Shown here: one piece after another, positions 35,447-46,420 of the stretch
Layout of the letters: every line of letters starts with the position of its first letter
Position numbering within the stretch: the stretch's first letter is position 1
Source: Halomonas sp. SpR8
GTDB lineage: Bacteria > Pseudomonadota > Gammaproteobacteria > Pseudomonadales > Halomonadaceae
NCBI RefSeq assembly: GCF_031010195.1
Contig: NZ_JAUAMC010000008.1
Span: forward strand, 186,001 to 250,000
Length of the DNA stretch: 64,000 nucleotides
Direction of reading: 5' to 3'
Made by a program: the position numbers and the translations under genes
The notes under the pieces: generated by a model
Told to the model about the DNA's origin: nothing
Seen by the model: the letters and a program-made list of their open reading frames with translations, nothing else
The model's database searches: none

Positions 35447-36064
35447 TCAGGATGTAGGCCGCTTATCCAGCACTGCGTCAATCAAACCATACTCTTTGGC
35501 TTTATTGGCGCTCATGAAATTATCTCGGTCGGTATCACGCGAGACAGTTTCAAGATCTTGACCTGTGTGATGAGCAAGAATTTGATTCAACTTCTCGCGA
35601 ATACCTAAAATTTCACGGGTGTGGATTTCAATATCAGATGCTTGCCCTTGGTAACCACCTAGCGGCTGGTGAATCATCACACGTGAATTGGGTAGGCAGT
35701 AACGTTTTCCTGCCGCACCCGCTGTTAATAGCAACGCGCCCATGCTGGCCGCTTGGCCAATACATACGGTGGACACATCAGGCTTAACGAACTGCATCGT
35801 GTCGTAAATCGACATGCCCGCAGTCACCGACCCACCTGGCGAGTTGATATACAGGTGAATGTCTTTGTCCGGGTTTTCCGACTCGAGGAACAGTAATTGA
35901 GCAACTACTAGATTAGCCATGTAATCTTCTACAGGGCCTACCAAAAAGATCACGCGCTCTTTTAACAGGCGTGAGTAGATGTCGTAGGCTCTTTCCCCTT
36001 TGGCGCTTTGCTCAACCACCATGGGCACTAAACCGCCGGCGTTTTGAATATCAAACTCACTCAT
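35447..36064 (-). CDS. clpP: Clp protease proteolytic subunit ClpP
   Basis: A 205-residue serine protease subunit that forms the two-ring degradation chamber used by ClpX and ClpA. The catalytic triad is visible as Ser107 ([11 protein letters not shown]), His132 ([12 protein letters not shown]) and Asp181 (TDRDNFMSA). A short propeptide precedes [25 protein letters not shown] lies 9 bp before the ATG. It follows tig by 67 bp and precedes clpX, the conserved order. Confidence 0.97.
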   Translation of the reverse strand: MSEFDIQNAGGLVPMVVEQSAKGERAYDIYSRLLKERVIFLVGPVEDYMANLVVAQLLFLESENPDKDIHLYINSPGGSVTAGMSIYDTMQFVKPDVSTVCIGQAASMGALLLTAGAAGKRYCLPNSRVMIHQPLGGYQGQASDIEIHTREILGIREKLNQILAHHTGQDLETVSRDTDRDNFMSANKAKEYGLIDAVLDKRPTS

Positions 36065-36131
36065 TCAGGTGATTCCTTGCGTCCGGGAAGGGAAAGGCGC
36101 ACCGACAAAGGGTGCGCCACGTTCCAGGGTG

Positions 36132-37484
36132 TTAGGCGCTGGCTTGCTCGCCTTCTTCAGCACCCTCATCTTGCTCGGCTTGCTTTTGCGCCACGGCAAG
36201 GGCTTGCTGGTAAGACATTTCAACGTCTTTAATGTTCGTTTGCTCAAGCAGCTTAGCGACCGCTTTCTCTTCGAGAATGGCAGACTTCACCTGGGTTTTC
36301 AGCTGCTCGTTACCCATGTAATAGCTAACGACTTCTTCAGGGTCCTGGTACTGCTCTGCCAATTCGGTCACTTTTGCCTTAATAGCGTCATCATCAGCGT
36401 CAAGCTCGTTGGCTTTGATTACTTCAGCCAACAAAAGCCCAACCTGAACACGGCCTTTGGCCTGCTCTTCAAATAGTTCATTAGGCAGTTGGCTGACATC
36501 AAAATCTTCGCCCAAACCGAACTGCTGTGCTGCTTGACGCTTCATACCGTCTGTTTCTTGCTGCACAAGTGAGCTTGGCACTGGAATCTCATTAACCTTT
36601 TTAAGCGCATCCAACACCTGCTGCTTGACGCGATTATCCACGGCCTGCGAAGCTTCACGGGTCATGTTTTTCTTAATTTCAGCGCGGAATTTTTCTTGAT
36701 CACCGCCTTCAACGCCAAAACGCTCAATAAATTCGTCATCGACTTCTGGCAGTTTCTGGCTACTGACTTTGTGAACCGTGACTTTGAAGGTAGCTTCTTT
36801 ACCAGCCAAATGCTCAGCCTGATAATCCGCCGGGAAAGTGACGTTGAGCGTCTTCTCTTCGCCCGCTTTAGCGCCAATTAGCTGCTCTTCAAAACCGGGG
36901 ATAAAGCTGTTAGAGCCAATGACCAGTGTGTGCCCTTCTGCACTACCGCCTTCAAACGGCTCATCACCGATGTAACCCTGAAAATCGATAGTAACCTGAT
37001 CGCCGTCGGCAGCAGCGACATCAACTTCTTCCCACTCTGCGTTTTGCTTACGCAGCGTATCGATCATCTCATCAACATCCGCATCACTTACGGATACGAC
37101 AGGGCGTTCAATATCAGTTCCTTCAATTGAGGTTAACTCTACCTGTGGGTAGACCTCCATCACGGCAACGAATTCAAGGTCTTTACCCGATTCATTGACT
37201 GACGGCTCAATTTGTGGAAAACCAGCGGGGTTTAAGCCCTCTTCGGTAATTGCGCGCACATAACGCTCACGCATAACTTCGCTAACTACCTCGTTACGAA
37301 CGTCTTGGCCATAGCGCTGCTGAACAACAGCCATTGGCACCCGGCCTTGGCGAAAACCATTCAAGCGAACATTCTTCGCGGTATCTTTCAAGCGAGCACT
37401 AACGGCCTCGTCAATTTCGGCAGCCGGCACCTGAATAGTAATACGGCGTTCGATCTGGGAGGTCGTCTCGACAGAAACTTGCAT
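36132..37484 (-). CDS. tig: trigger factor
   Basis: A 450-residue ribosome-associated chaperone. The N-terminal ribosome-binding domain carries the signature NGFRQGRVPMAVVQQRYG (near 42-59, equivalent to GFRxGKxP). The FKBP-type isomerase domain spans about 155-240 (DQVTIDFQGYIGDEPFEGG in part, and SFIPGFEEQLIGAKAGEEKT). The helical C-terminal arms follow from about 250, with an acidic tail rich in Glu and Gln. It folds nascent chains at the exit tunnel. AGAGGAC precedes the ATG. It heads the tig-clpP-clpX block; its promoter should lie in the 262 bp upstream, where I see no clear -35/-10 pair. Confidence 0.97.
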   Translation of the reverse strand: MQVSVETTSQIERRITIQVPAAEIDEAVSARLKDTAKNVRLNGFRQGRVPMAVVQQRYGQDVRNEVVSEVMRERYVRAITEEGLNPAGFPQIEPSVNESGKDLEFVAVMEVYPQVELTSIEGTDIERPVVSVSDADVDEMIDTLRKQNAEWEEVDVAAADGDQVTIDFQGYIGDEPFEGGSAEGHTLVIGSNSFIPGFEEQLIGAKAGEEKTLNVTFPADYQAEHLAGKEATFKVTVHKVSSQKLPEVDDEFIERFGVEGGDQEKFRAEIKKNMTREASQAVDNRVKQQVLDALKKVNEIPVPSSLVQQETDGMKRQAAQQFGLGEDFDVSQLPNELFEEQAKGRVQVGLLLAEVIKANELDADDDAIKAKVTELAEQYQDPEEVVSYYMGNEQLKTQVKSAILEEKAVAKLLEQTNIKDVEMSYQQALAVAQKQAEQDEGAEEGEQASA

Positions 37485-37619
37485 GAATTGTCCTCTAACG
37501 GCTGGGCGTTGTGTTGATTGCTAATAATAAGTTTAAGGGGGCAATTTTAAGAACCCCAACGCATAGTGGCAAGCGCCATGCTCGCAACATGGGGGCAGCG
37601 ATTTTAAAAACAAGGGAAT

Positions 37620-37775
37620 ATGCGAGCAATTAACCGCTATATGGCATGTTTGGCTTCACTATTAGCCCTATGCTGCGTAGTTTATATCATTCTACTGCTT
37701 TGTCCGTCTTGCAGCGACTTTTTCAATCACTGTGTCGCTAGCGAGTTTAACGCCCCCCTGTCCACCACAGACTGA
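37620..37775 (+). CDS. possible small membrane protein (low support)
   Basis: A 51-codon frame opens with AGGGAAT before ATG and encodes one hydrophobic helix (MACLASLLALCCVVYIILLL) followed by a Cys-containing tail. Its 3' end overlaps the opposite-strand gene at 37747 by 29 bp. I know no homologue, and a frame this short can occur by chance. It lies in the tig upstream region. Confidence 0.15.
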   Translation: MRAINRYMACLASLLALCCVVYIILLLCPSCSDFFNHCVASEFNAPLSTTD

Positions 37776-38115
37776 GGGCGTGGAGTAATACGCCTAGGGT
37801 TGCGCCATGAGAAATGAATACCTGCCAGCTTATCCAGTCTGTAAACAGCGCATGCCAGACGCCCATGACAGCCATTCCTAACAACAGCATAGCTGCTAAC
37901 CGCTTTAATAGTCTGGGTAGTCTTTGTCGCGCCTGCGCTGACAACAAACGCCACTGAACCGCAGCCGCCACTGCAACCAGCACTAACGCAAAGATAATTA
38001 ACGTTTGGCGAGTTTCATGTCCGCCTGCCATATAGCGAGGCAGTGCGGCCAACATAACCATACACAAACCTAGCGCGACGCTAATACGTTCAGGCGAGGA
38101 AGGAGCACCCTGCAT
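37747..38115 (-). CDS. small four-helix membrane protein, unknown function
   Basis: A 122-residue inner-membrane protein with about four hydrophobic segments (near 12-28, 39-56, 70-87 and 98-117). A basic loop, QARQRLPRLLKRL, lies between the second and third. I do not recognise the family. It starts three bases after the flavodoxin stop, so the two are almost certainly one operon, which may hint at a redox-linked membrane role. No cofactor-binding residues stand out apart from a few histidines. Confidence 0.6.
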   Translation of the reverse strand: MQGAPSSPERISVALGLCMVMLAALPRYMAGGHETRQTLIIFALVLVAVAAAVQWRLLSAQARQRLPRLLKRLAAMLLLGMAVMGVWHALFTDWISWQVFISHGATLGVLLHALSLWWTGGR

Positions 38116-38118
38116 CGC

Positions 38119-38583
38119 TTAAGCCACCTCTAGCTGCTGAGCAATGATCCACTCTTCCACCCAAGGAATTGCCGCGTCATCAGCCATAAAGGTTTCCATC
38201 GCATCAATTTCCAGGCGCTCACCCAAGCGGGTAGCACCATGGTCTGCCAGTAACGCATCTAATGCCCTACCTGCACCACAAAACGTGTCGCCGTATGAAC
38301 TATCGCCCAGCGCGATGAGACCGTAGCGCAGCGACGTAAGCGAGGGGCTTTGGTCATGCAAATTACGCACGAAGGGCACGAAGTTGCCGGGATAGTCCCC
38401 GCTACCCGTTGTGGACACACAAAAAAGCGCTAAATCAGCGTTGCTGTCAGTGATATCGGCAACGGAAGGCTGTTCAATGACTGCTACAGTATACCCGGCC
38501 TGCTCAAACAGTGGCTTCACTTGCTCAGCGGCATCTAGCGCGCCACCGTACATCGTACCCACCAAAATACTCAGCTTCGGCAT
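38119..38583 (-). CDS. flavodoxin-like protein (MioC type)
   Basis: A 154-residue FMN-binding flavodoxin-fold protein. The phosphate-binding loop reads LVGTMYGGALDAAE (near 6-19). The flavin-contact loops are VSTTGSGDYPGNF (near 56-68) and ALGDSSYGDTFCGAG (near 91-105). The wording is close to MioC and the flavodoxin domain of sulfite reductase, which donate electrons to specific partners. I use the ATG at 38583, two codons inside the longest frame. It is divergent from the DUF2788 gene and coupled to the membrane protein downstream. The partner is unknown. Confidence 0.85.
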   Translation of the reverse strand: MPKLSILVGTMYGGALDAAEQVKPLFEQAGYTVAVIEQPSVADITDSNADLALFCVSTTGSGDYPGNFVPFVRNLHDQSPSLTSLRYGLIALGDSSYGDTFCGAGRALDALLADHGATRLGERLEIDAMETFMADDAAIPWVEEWIIAQQLEVA

Positions 38584-38726
38584 CGTCACTCCCCTGTCAA
38601 AGTGTCACAGTGCCAACCGTCAAGTCGACAAATACCCGATGAATTTGCTCAAATATTAACATGACTGATTAAAATGAAACACATCGCTCATGGCGGGTGG
38701 TCAAGACATATTGGATAGGAGTGGCT

Positions 38727-38933
38727 ATGCAGCAAACTTTCGAAGCTTGGATCACCCCATTGATGATTGGCGGACTCATCGTATTTATGTGTTTTATTAT
38801 TTGGGATTTGGCCAAAAAGTCGAACGCTGGCAAGTTTGGCACCATCATGCTGTTTGTGGTGCTCGGCGCTGGCATGCTGGGTTACGTCATAAAAGTGGTG
38901 ATTACTTGGCTGATTGAGGGCGGAGGCATTTGA
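38727..38933 (+). CDS. DUF2788 family small membrane protein
   Basis: A 68-residue protein with two membrane segments (near 8-25 and 36-55) joined by the short basic loop DLAKKSNAGKFG. It fits the DUF2788 family of gammaproteobacteria, whose function is unknown. The ATG at 38727 has an AGGAGTGG site; the frame extends ten codons further without one. It is a single gene, divergent from the flavodoxin and convergent with ihfA. Confidence 0.75.
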   Translation: MQQTFEAWITPLMIGGLIVFMCFIIWDLAKKSNAGKFGTIMLFVVLGAGMLGYVIKVVITWLIEGGGI

Positions 38934-39000
38934 GAGGCACCAAATCTCATCATTACAGAGGCGCTCACATCACAACACCCTCCACAACGACGACCACAAA

Positions 39001-39027
39001 TAAAAAAGGAGCGCCCGAAGGCACTCC
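39001..39027 (-). terminator. terminator downstream of ihfA
   Basis: On the minus strand, GGAGTGCC, a TTCG loop and GGCGCTCC (one G-U pair) are followed by six T. It lies about 80 bp past the ihfA stop. Confidence 0.85.
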
Positions 39028-39105
39028 CCTTAACAGGCAAGGGTCTTGCGCAACCCATCACCTTGACATCAATTGTGCCCCTAAGACCAAAAAACTACTC
39101 ACCAC

Positions 39106-39408
39106 CTACATATCACCACCTACGTAGTGCTCGACCTGCTGTTTGAGCTTTTGGCCTGGACGAAACGTTACGACTCGACGAGCAGAAATAGGTATTTCTT
39201 CACCGGTTTTGGGATTACGGCCTGGTCGTTCGCGCTTATCACGCAAATCAAAGTTACCAAAACCCGAAAGCTTTACCTGCTCGTTTTCACGCAGACAGGC
39301 TCGAATCTCTTCAAAAAAAGCTTCGACCATGGCCTTCGCTTCTCGCTTGGACAGGGCTAGCTCAGCATGCAAATGCTCAGCCAGTTCTGCTTTGGTCAAC
39401 GCACCCAT
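39106..39408 (-). CDS. ihfA: integration host factor, alpha subunit
   Basis: A 100-residue DNA-bending protein of the HU/IHF family. It starts [20 protein letters not shown] and has [20 protein letters not shown] followed by [20 protein letters not shown], including the proline-bearing arm ([10 protein letters not shown]) that inserts into the minor groove. With IhfB it bends specific DNA sites. AAGGAG precedes the ATG. It follows pheT by 131 bp, as in the E. coli pheST-ihfA arrangement, and ends at a terminator. Confidence 0.95.
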   Translation of the reverse strand: MGALTKAELAEHLHAELALSKREAKAMVEAFFEEIRACLRENEQVKLSGFGNFDLRDKRERPGRNPKTGEEIPISARRVVTFRPGQKLKQQVEHYVGGDM

Positions 39409-39539
39409 AAGGGTTCTCCTTATCCTTGCAGCAAAAAAAGCAACAAACGCTCTGCATCCAAATACACAGTAGCAACCGCATTGCCAAGAACGTGATAAGC
39501 ATCGTGGCGTGGCCCAGGCACTAATTTCTAGCTACTTAC

Positions 39540-41921
39540 TTAGCCGCGCAGCTCCGTATCCAGCTTGACACGCACTTGTGTCACAATTGAATCGACCAAC
39601 TGGTTGATTTCCTCATCGTTTAGCGTGCGCGATGGATGCTGCCAGGTCAAGCCCAATGCAATGCTCTTGCACCCTTCAGGAACACCTTTACCGGCATAGA
39701 CATCGAAAAGCTTGATATTCTGCAGATATTCGCCCGCTTGTTGCTTGGCACAATCCAGTAGCGCCTGCACAGGTGTCGCTTCTTTGAGTATAAACGCCAG
39801 ATCACGGCGCACCTCAGGAAAACGTGATAGCGGTTCAAAAGCAGGAATCCGACCTTGACTGAGCACATCCAGGCGCACTTCAAACAGCACTGCATCCATT
39901 TTTAAGCCAAGCGTTGCGCGCACCTGCGGGTGCAGGGTGCCAATCCAGCCAGCGGGCTCTCCGCAGTGCAGTAGTTGGGCACTCTGGCCAGGATGCAGCG
40001 CCGGGTGCTCAGCAGGCTCAAAGCGCCATGCATCGGCGTTACCGCCCAAGGCCAGAAGGCTTTCTAAATCGCCTTTTAGGTCATAGAAATCTACCCGATC
40101 TTTCGCATCACTCCAGCCCTCGGCCTCACGGAAGCCACATACCAAAGCGCCGAGCATCGGTACTTGCGACAACGCATCCAACTCACCGTTAAATACTAGC
40201 CCGGTTTCAAATATCCGCACGCGCGTTTGCTGACGATTGAGATTATGCTCCATGGTACGAACCAAACCAGGCAGCAGGCTTGCCCGCATTACCGACAAAT
40301 CGGACGATATAGGATTTGCCAGTACCGGGCTCACCGCCTCTGGCAACATCGCAGCCTGCAGCTCAGGAGCCACAAAACTGTAGGTTATAGCCTCTTGAAA
40401 GCCACGAGCCACCATTTGACGGCGTACCAGGGCCTGGGTAAGCGTTGCCTCATCTGCAGAGCGCAGCGCCAAGCGTGCCGCAGGGCGACGCACCGGCAAA
40501 TTATTGTAGCCGTGGATACGCGCGACTTCTTCGATGAGGTCTTCTTCGATAGCCAGGTCAAAACGCCAGCTTGGCGCGATAACCGCCCAACCGGCATCCT
40601 CTACGCTGACATCAAGCCCTAGTCGTTGCAAAATATCGGTCACATCATCACTATCCAGGGCCTTGGAGAGCGCCCTTTCCAAACGCGCACTGCGTAACAG
40701 TATCGCGCGATCTGCAGGCATATGCTCAGCACTTTGAGCCTCAACAACAGGCCCAGCCTGACCGCCGCAGATCTCAATCAAAAGCTGCGTGGCACGCTCG
40801 ACGGCGACTGGCGTCAGCTGCGGATCAACACCACGCTCAAAGCGATGTGATGCATCGGTATGCAGCCCGTAGGAGCGCGCTTGCCCCGCAATGGCAAGTG
40901 GTGTGAAGAAGGCTGATTCCAGGAAAATAGTCTGGGTAACTTGATTAACACCGGAGTTTTCACCCCCCATCACCCCTGCCATGGCTAGCGGGCCGGACTG
41001 ATCGGCAATCACCAGCGTCTCAGGACGCAGCGCCACTTCACTACCATCAAGCAGCGTTAGCTTCTCGCCTGGCTTAGCCATGCGCACAACCATGCCGCCT
41101 TGCAGGTTATCACGATCAAAGGCGTGCATCGGCTGGCCTAATTCCAGCATGACGTAGTTGGTAATATCCACCACGGGGTCAATAGAGCGCACGCCACTAC
41201 GGCGCAACCGCTCGACCATCCACAGTGGCGTTTCAGCCTTAACGTTAACGCCTTTGATAATGCGACCGAGATAGCGGGGGCACTGCTCTGGCGCCTCAAT
41301 GCTAACCGCAAAGCTATCGTCAACCTCAGCCGCCACCGGTGCTATTGCCGGCCCACTAACCGGCAAGCGGTTAAGTACGCCGACTTCACGCGCCATCCCT
41401 TTAATACTTAAGCAATCGCCACGATTAGGCGTCAGATCGACCTCAATGGTCATGTCATTAAGGTGCATGAACTCTCGGAAATCGACACCCACTGGCGCTG
41501 AAGCCGACAGCACCAGAATGCCCGGCGACGCCTCCTCTTCAAGCCCCAACTCGGAGGCAGAACAGATCATCCCCTGCGATTCAACGCCCCGCAGTTTGGC
41601 TTTTTTGATCTTGAAGTCCCCCGGCAGCACGCCGCCTACCTGGGCAAAGGGAACTTTCTGGCCAACGGCCACATTGGGCGCCCCGCAGACAACCTGCACA
41701 GGCTCGCCACTGCCGTCATCCACGCTGCACACATTGAGCTTATCTGCGTCTGGGTGCTTCTCTTTACTCAGCACCTCAGCCACCACCACGCCGCTGAAGG
41801 GCGCAGCGACCGCTTCAACAGCGTCGACTTCCAAGCCCGCCATGGTGATTTGATCGGCCATTGCCTGGGTTTCAAGCTGCGGGGATACCCACTCACGCAG
41901 CCACTGTTCTGAAAATTTCAT
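39540..41921 (-). CDS. pheT: phenylalanyl-tRNA synthetase, beta subunit
   Basis: A 793-residue beta subunit, close to the 795 of E. coli. The EMAP-like tRNA-binding domain is near 40-150 (EVLSKEKHPDADKLNVCSVD, VVCGAPNVAVGQKVPFA). The B3/B4 editing domain follows, then the B5 domain near 400-470, a catalytic-like core, and the C-terminal anticodon-binding domain from about 700 (SRFPEVRRDLAFIL, ending in TLNDEEINQLVDSIV). With PheS it forms the alpha2-beta2 enzyme. It starts 26 bp after pheS. Confidence 0.97.
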   Translation of the reverse strand: MKFSEQWLREWVSPQLETQAMADQITMAGLEVDAVEAVAAPFSGVVVAEVLSKEKHPDADKLNVCSVDDGSGEPVQVVCGAPNVAVGQKVPFAQVGGVLPGDFKIKKAKLRGVESQGMICSASELGLEEEASPGILVLSASAPVGVDFREFMHLNDMTIEVDLTPNRGDCLSIKGMAREVGVLNRLPVSGPAIAPVAAEVDDSFAVSIEAPEQCPRYLGRIIKGVNVKAETPLWMVERLRRSGVRSIDPVVDITNYVMLELGQPMHAFDRDNLQGGMVVRMAKPGEKLTLLDGSEVALRPETLVIADQSGPLAMAGVMGGENSGVNQVTQTIFLESAFFTPLAIAGQARSYGLHTDASHRFERGVDPQLTPVAVERATQLLIEICGGQAGPVVEAQSAEHMPADRAILLRSARLERALSKALDSDDVTDILQRLGLDVSVEDAGWAVIAPSWRFDLAIEEDLIEEVARIHGYNNLPVRRPAARLALRSADEATLTQALVRRQMVARGFQEAITYSFVAPELQAAMLPEAVSPVLANPISSDLSVMRASLLPGLVRTMEHNLNRQQTRVRIFETGLVFNGELDALSQVPMLGALVCGFREAEGWSDAKDRVDFYDLKGDLESLLALGGNADAWRFEPAEHPALHPGQSAQLLHCGEPAGWIGTLHPQVRATLGLKMDAVLFEVRLDVLSQGRIPAFEPLSRFPEVRRDLAFILKEATPVQALLDCAKQQAGEYLQNIKLFDVYAGKGVPEGCKSIALGLTWQHPSRTLNDEEINQLVDSIVTQVRVKLDTELRG

Positions 41922-41947
41922 GGTTGATCCTGTATTCGGCGCCGGTC

Positions 41948-42982
<1,035 letters not shown>

Positions 42983-43029
42983 TTAAGCGGTGCCCATCGG
43001 TAAAGATGGCGTGGCACGTTGAAGGTGAC

Positions 43030-43064
43030 AAAAAAACAGGGGAAGAGCGGCTGCTCTTCCCCTG
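43030..43064 (-). terminator. strong terminator between rplT and pheS
   Basis: On the minus strand a perfect 12-bp stem (CAGGGGAAGAGC and its complement, 43037-43064) with a 4-nt loop is followed by seven T. It should end the thrS-infC-rpmI-rplT transcript or act as an attenuator for pheST. Confidence 0.9.
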
Positions 43065-43126
43065 GATGGGTCACTCTGAAATGACCTCAGGCACGTAACA
43101 CGGGCAAACGCCCCGTGCCTACTACC

Positions 43127-43480
43127 TTATTGGGCAGCCTTGGCTTTTTCCACGATGGCGGCGAATGCAGCCTTCTCGTGTACTGCCAAATCGGCCAATA
43201 CTTTACGGTCGATTTCGATACCGGCTTTCTTAAGGCCGCCAACAAAACGGCTGTAAGACATACCGTTGACGCGCGCACCGGCGTTGATACGCTGGATCCA
43301 CAGCGCGCGGAACTGGCGCTTGCGGTTGCGACGGTCACGGTAGGCGTACTGCCCTGCTTTGATAACGGCTTGCTTGGCAACGCGGAAAACACGCGAACGG
43401 GCACCGTAGTAACCTTTGGCAAGCTTTAATACTTTTTTATGGCGACGACGCGCTACTACGCCACGTTTAACTCGAGTCAT
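43127..43480 (-). CDS. rplT: 50S ribosomal protein L20
   Basis: A 117-residue ribosomal protein, nearly the standard 118. It begins [20 protein letters not shown] and has [20 protein letters not shown] and [20 protein letters not shown], a basic extended N-terminus followed by a globular C-domain. In E. coli L20 also represses translation of rpmI and rplT by binding the mRNA leader. It follows rpmI by 64 bp and is the last gene before the strong terminator. Confidence 0.98.
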   Translation of the reverse strand: MTRVKRGVVARRRHKKVLKLAKGYYGARSRVFRVAKQAVIKAGQYAYRDRRNRKRQFRALWIQRINAGARVNGMSYSRFVGGLKKAGIEIDRKVLADLAVHEKAAFAAIVEKAKAAQ

Positions 43481-43544
43481 AACACACTCCTGACTTTAAG
43501 GCTGAGGCAAAAAAATTGAGCGCTCAGAAAAACGAAATCCCGAC

Positions 43545-43739
43545 TTACAGATTCGGCAGCATACGCTGGATAAGCGCTTTGTCGGACGCGTGGATCTGCT
43601 TCATTCCACGCAATTGACGCTTACGCTTGGTCGACTTCTTGGTCAAGATGTGGCTACGGAAAGACTGCTTGTGCTTAAAGCCATTAGCCGTCTTTTTAAA
43701 GCGCTTGGCAGCGCCGCTGTTGCTTTTGATTTTCGGCAT
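43545..43739 (-). CDS. rpmI: 50S ribosomal protein L35
   Basis: A 64-residue basic ribosomal protein. It begins [20 protein letters not shown] and has [20 protein letters not shown], matching L35 throughout. AGGAG lies close to the ATG. It sits between infC and rplT in the conserved order. Its 82-bp upstream gap holds a stem-loop that may be the site of L20-mediated translational control. Confidence 0.97.
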   Translation of the reverse strand: MPKIKSNSGAAKRFKKTANGFKHKQSFRSHILTKKSTKRKRQLRGMKQIHASDKALIQRMLPNL

Positions 43740-43775
43740 GAGGAGAACTCCGCTCGATATTTTTTAGAAAACCCA

Positions 43776-43803
43776 GGGCCTGCCACCATATTAACGGTGG
43801 CCC
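43776..43803 (-). promoter_or_regulatory. putative L20-type mRNA leader stem-loop before rpmI
   Basis: GCCACC (43782-43787) and GGTGGC (43796-43801) pair across an 8-nt loop, with outer GG/CC pairs beyond a small bulge. It lies between infC and rpmI, where E. coli L20 binds to repress rpmI-rplT. The assignment rests on position and shape. Confidence 0.35.
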
Positions 43804-43821
43804 GTTGACATCGCCGTTGGA

Positions 43822-44361
43822 TCACTTCTTCTTCGGGGCAATAATCATGATCATCTGGCGTCCTTCCATTTTTGGGAAAGACTCTACCGCTCCGATCTCT
43901 TCCAGGTCTGCCGCGATCCTTTCCATCAGTTTACGACCGATGTCCTGGTGCGCCATTTCACGACCACGGAAGCGCAGTGTGACTTTGCCCTTGTCACCAC
44001 CTTCCAAAAAGCGTGTCAGGTTTTTAAGCTTGACCTGATAATCGCCTTCGTCAGTGCCAGGACGGAATTTAACTTCCTTAACCTGGATTTGCTTCTGCTT
44101 CTTTTTTTGAGCCGCTTTCTGCTTCTTCGACTCAAAAACGAATTTGCCGTAATCCATAATCTTACAAACGATGGGATCGGCATTCGAAATTTGCACGAGA
44201 TCTAAGCTTTCAGATTCAGCACGCTCTAGGGCTTCGGTGGTGGGTACAACACCCAATTGCTCACCGTCGCTACCAATAAGACGCACTTCTTCTTCGACAA
44301 TTCGCTCGTTCATTGGTGGGCGTTTATCTGCTGGACGCCCGCGCTGGTTGCTTCTCTTGAT
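43822..44361 (-). CDS. infC: translation initiation factor IF-3 (AUC start)
   Basis: The start is placed at an ATC codon (44361-44359), 8 bp after a perfect AAGGAG, giving 179 residues against 180 in E. coli. The first ATG, 16 codons further in, lacks a ribosome site and would remove the basic N-terminus ([15 protein letters not shown]). The N-domain follows ([15 protein letters not shown]), then a linker with [20 protein letters not shown], then the C-domain ending in [12 protein letters not shown]-3 binds the 30S subunit and rejects non-standard start codons, so an AUC start allows autoregulation, as the AUU start does in E. coli. The ribosome site overlaps the thrS stop. Confidence 0.93.
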   Translation of the reverse strand: MKRSNQRGRPADKRPPMNERIVEEEVRLIGSDGEQLGVVPTTEALERAESESLDLVQISNADPIVCKIMDYGKFVFESKKQKAAQKKKQKQIQVKEVKFRPGTDEGDYQVKLKNLTRFLEGGDKGKVTLRFRGREMAHQDIGRKLMERIAADLEEIGAVESFPKMEGRQMIMIIAPKKK

Positions 44362-44373
44362 CGTTCCGTCTCC

Positions 44374-46296
44374 TTAGGCAATTGACGATGTCGCCAGGGC
44401 TGCTCTCTCGGCACTATGGCGTTCAATAAATTCATCGACCGTCATTGTACCAAGGTTTTCGCCGCTGCGTGTTCGCACGGCCACTGAGTCAGCTTCGACT
44501 TCCTTATCTCCCACCACAAGAAGATAAGGAACTTTTTGTAACGTATGTTCACGGATTTTAAAGCCGATTTTCTCGTTCCTCAAGTCCGCTTTAACACGTA
44601 AGCCACTTTTTTGCAGGCGTTTCTCCAAATCAATCGCATATTCACGCTGTGAATCGGTGATTGTCATGACAACCGCCTGCTGTGGCGCGAGCCATAATGG
44701 CATAGCGCCCGCATAATGTTCAATCAAGATGCCAATGAAGCGCTCCATGGAGCCAACAATAGCACGATGCAGCATCACCGGCGACTTACGCTGCCCCTCT
44801 TCGGTGACATATTGGGCTCCAAGGCGCTCTGGCATCATAAAATCGACCTGCATAGTACCAACCTGCCATTCGCGACCCAGGCAATCTTTCATGTGGTACT
44901 CGATTTTGGGGCCATAGAACGCACCTTCGCCTGGAAGTTCCTGCCATTCAACGCCACAGCTTTTTAATGCACTGCGCAACGCATCTTCCGCACGATCCCA
45001 AACCTCATCACTGCCAATGCGCTTTTCTGGGCGAAGAGCAATTTTAATGGCAATATCGTCAAAGCCAAAATCGCTATACACCTTCAGCGCCTGGCGATGA
45101 AAGTCAGTTACTTCAGGCTCAACTTGAGCTTCTGTACAAAAAACATGGCCATCATCCTGGGTAAATGCCCGCACACGCATGATGCCGTGCAAAGCACCTG
45201 ATGGCTCATTACGGTGGCAACCACCAAACTCACCAAAACGAACAGGCAGTTCACGGTAGCTGCGCAAGCCGGAATTAAACACCTGAACGTGCCCTGGGCA
45301 GTTCATCGGCTTAAGGGCATACTCACGCTTTTCAGACTCAGTAAAGAACATACCGTCCGCGTAGTTATCCCAGTGCCCTGATTTCTTCCAAAGCGATACG
45401 TCCATAATCTGGGGACAGCGTATTTCCTGATACCCGCCTTCTTTGTAGACGCCCCGCATATATTGTTCGATCTGCTGCCATAGCGCCCAGCCATTTGGGT
45501 GCCAGAATATCATTCCCGGCGCCTCTTCCTGCATGTGAAAGAGATCCAGTCGACGTGCCAGCTTACGATGATCGCGCTTCTCTGCTTCTTCAAGACGCTT
45601 TACGTAAGCTTTAAGCTGTTTTTTATCGCCCCATGCAGTGCCATAGATACGCGTTAGCATGGTGTTAGCCGCATCACCACGCCAATAGGCGCCTGCCAGC
45701 TTGGTAAGTTTGAAGGCTTTTAAATGGCGAGTATTCGGCACGTGCGGCCCGCGGCACATGTCGACATACTCTTCATGATGATAAAGCCGGATTGTCGCGT
45801 CATCGGGGATATCGCGCACAATCTCCTGCTTATAAGGTTCATCACGATGCAAAAAGGTTAGCATTGCCTTGTCGCGATCAACATACTCGCGCACCACATC
45901 GTACTCGCGCTCTATTAATGACTGCATACGCACTTCAATGGCTTCCAGGTCTTCGGGTGTAACCGATTGACCAAACTCAATATCGTAGTAGAAACCATCT
46001 TCGATAACCGGGCCGATGGCCATTTTGGCCTCGGGGTACATCTGCTTAACCGCGTGACCGACGAGGTGGGCGCAGGAGTGACGGATAATCTCCAGGCCTT
46101 CAGGGTCACGTGCGGTGATGATAGCCACTTCCGCATCTTGTTCAATCAGGTCAGCGGCATCCACCAACACACCATCGATTTTCCCAGCAACACAGGCCTT
46201 AGCCAAACCAGGGCCAATGGATTCTGCAAGCTGCATAACGGTCAACGGTGCTTCAAACGTTCTTTGACTGCCGTCGGGCAGTGTCACAATAGGCAT
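44374..46296 (-). CDS. thrS: threonyl-tRNA synthetase
   Basis: A 640-residue class II synthetase, close to the 642 of E. coli. The N-terminal TGS domain (1-62) is followed by the editing domain ([31 protein letters not shown]). The catalytic core has the zinc cysteine in [12 protein letters not shown], motif 2 within [20 protein letters not shown] and motif 3 near [20 protein letters not shown]. The C-terminal anticodon domain ends the protein. It charges tRNA-Thr and edits serine. It is the first gene of thrS-infC-rpmI-rplT; its TAA lies within the infC ribosome-site region (TAAGGAG). Confidence 0.98.
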   Translation of the reverse strand: MPIVTLPDGSQRTFEAPLTVMQLAESIGPGLAKACVAGKIDGVLVDAADLIEQDAEVAIITARDPEGLEIIRHSCAHLVGHAVKQMYPEAKMAIGPVIEDGFYYDIEFGQSVTPEDLEAIEVRMQSLIEREYDVVREYVDRDKAMLTFLHRDEPYKQEIVRDIPDDATIRLYHHEEYVDMCRGPHVPNTRHLKAFKLTKLAGAYWRGDAANTMLTRIYGTAWGDKKQLKAYVKRLEEAEKRDHRKLARRLDLFHMQEEAPGMIFWHPNGWALWQQIEQYMRGVYKEGGYQEIRCPQIMDVSLWKKSGHWDNYADGMFFTESEKREYALKPMNCPGHVQVFNSGLRSYRELPVRFGEFGGCHRNEPSGALHGIMRVRAFTQDDGHVFCTEAQVEPEVTDFHRQALKVYSDFGFDDIAIKIALRPEKRIGSDEVWDRAEDALRSALKSCGVEWQELPGEGAFYGPKIEYHMKDCLGREWQVGTMQVDFMMPERLGAQYVTEEGQRKSPVMLHRAIVGSMERFIGILIEHYAGAMPLWLAPQQAVVMTITDSQREYAIDLEKRLQKSGLRVKADLRNEKIGFKIREHTLQKVPYLLVVGDKEVEADSVAVRTRSGENLGTMTVDEFIERHSAERAALATSSIA

Positions 46297-46420
46297 TTAT
46301 ATTCCTTGAGCGCAGTGGTGAGCCATACCAAGGATCACATTTCGCTATCAATGGTCTTGAGGGATTCGTACGTTAGCTAATAAAACAGCGGCAAGCCTAC
46401 CAGACTTAACCGCTGCTTCA

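Noticed and set aside
37485..39105. tRNA genes near tig or ihfA
   Set aside because: No cloverleaf arms, TTCGANTC-type T-loop or CCA end were found in the intergenic stretches.
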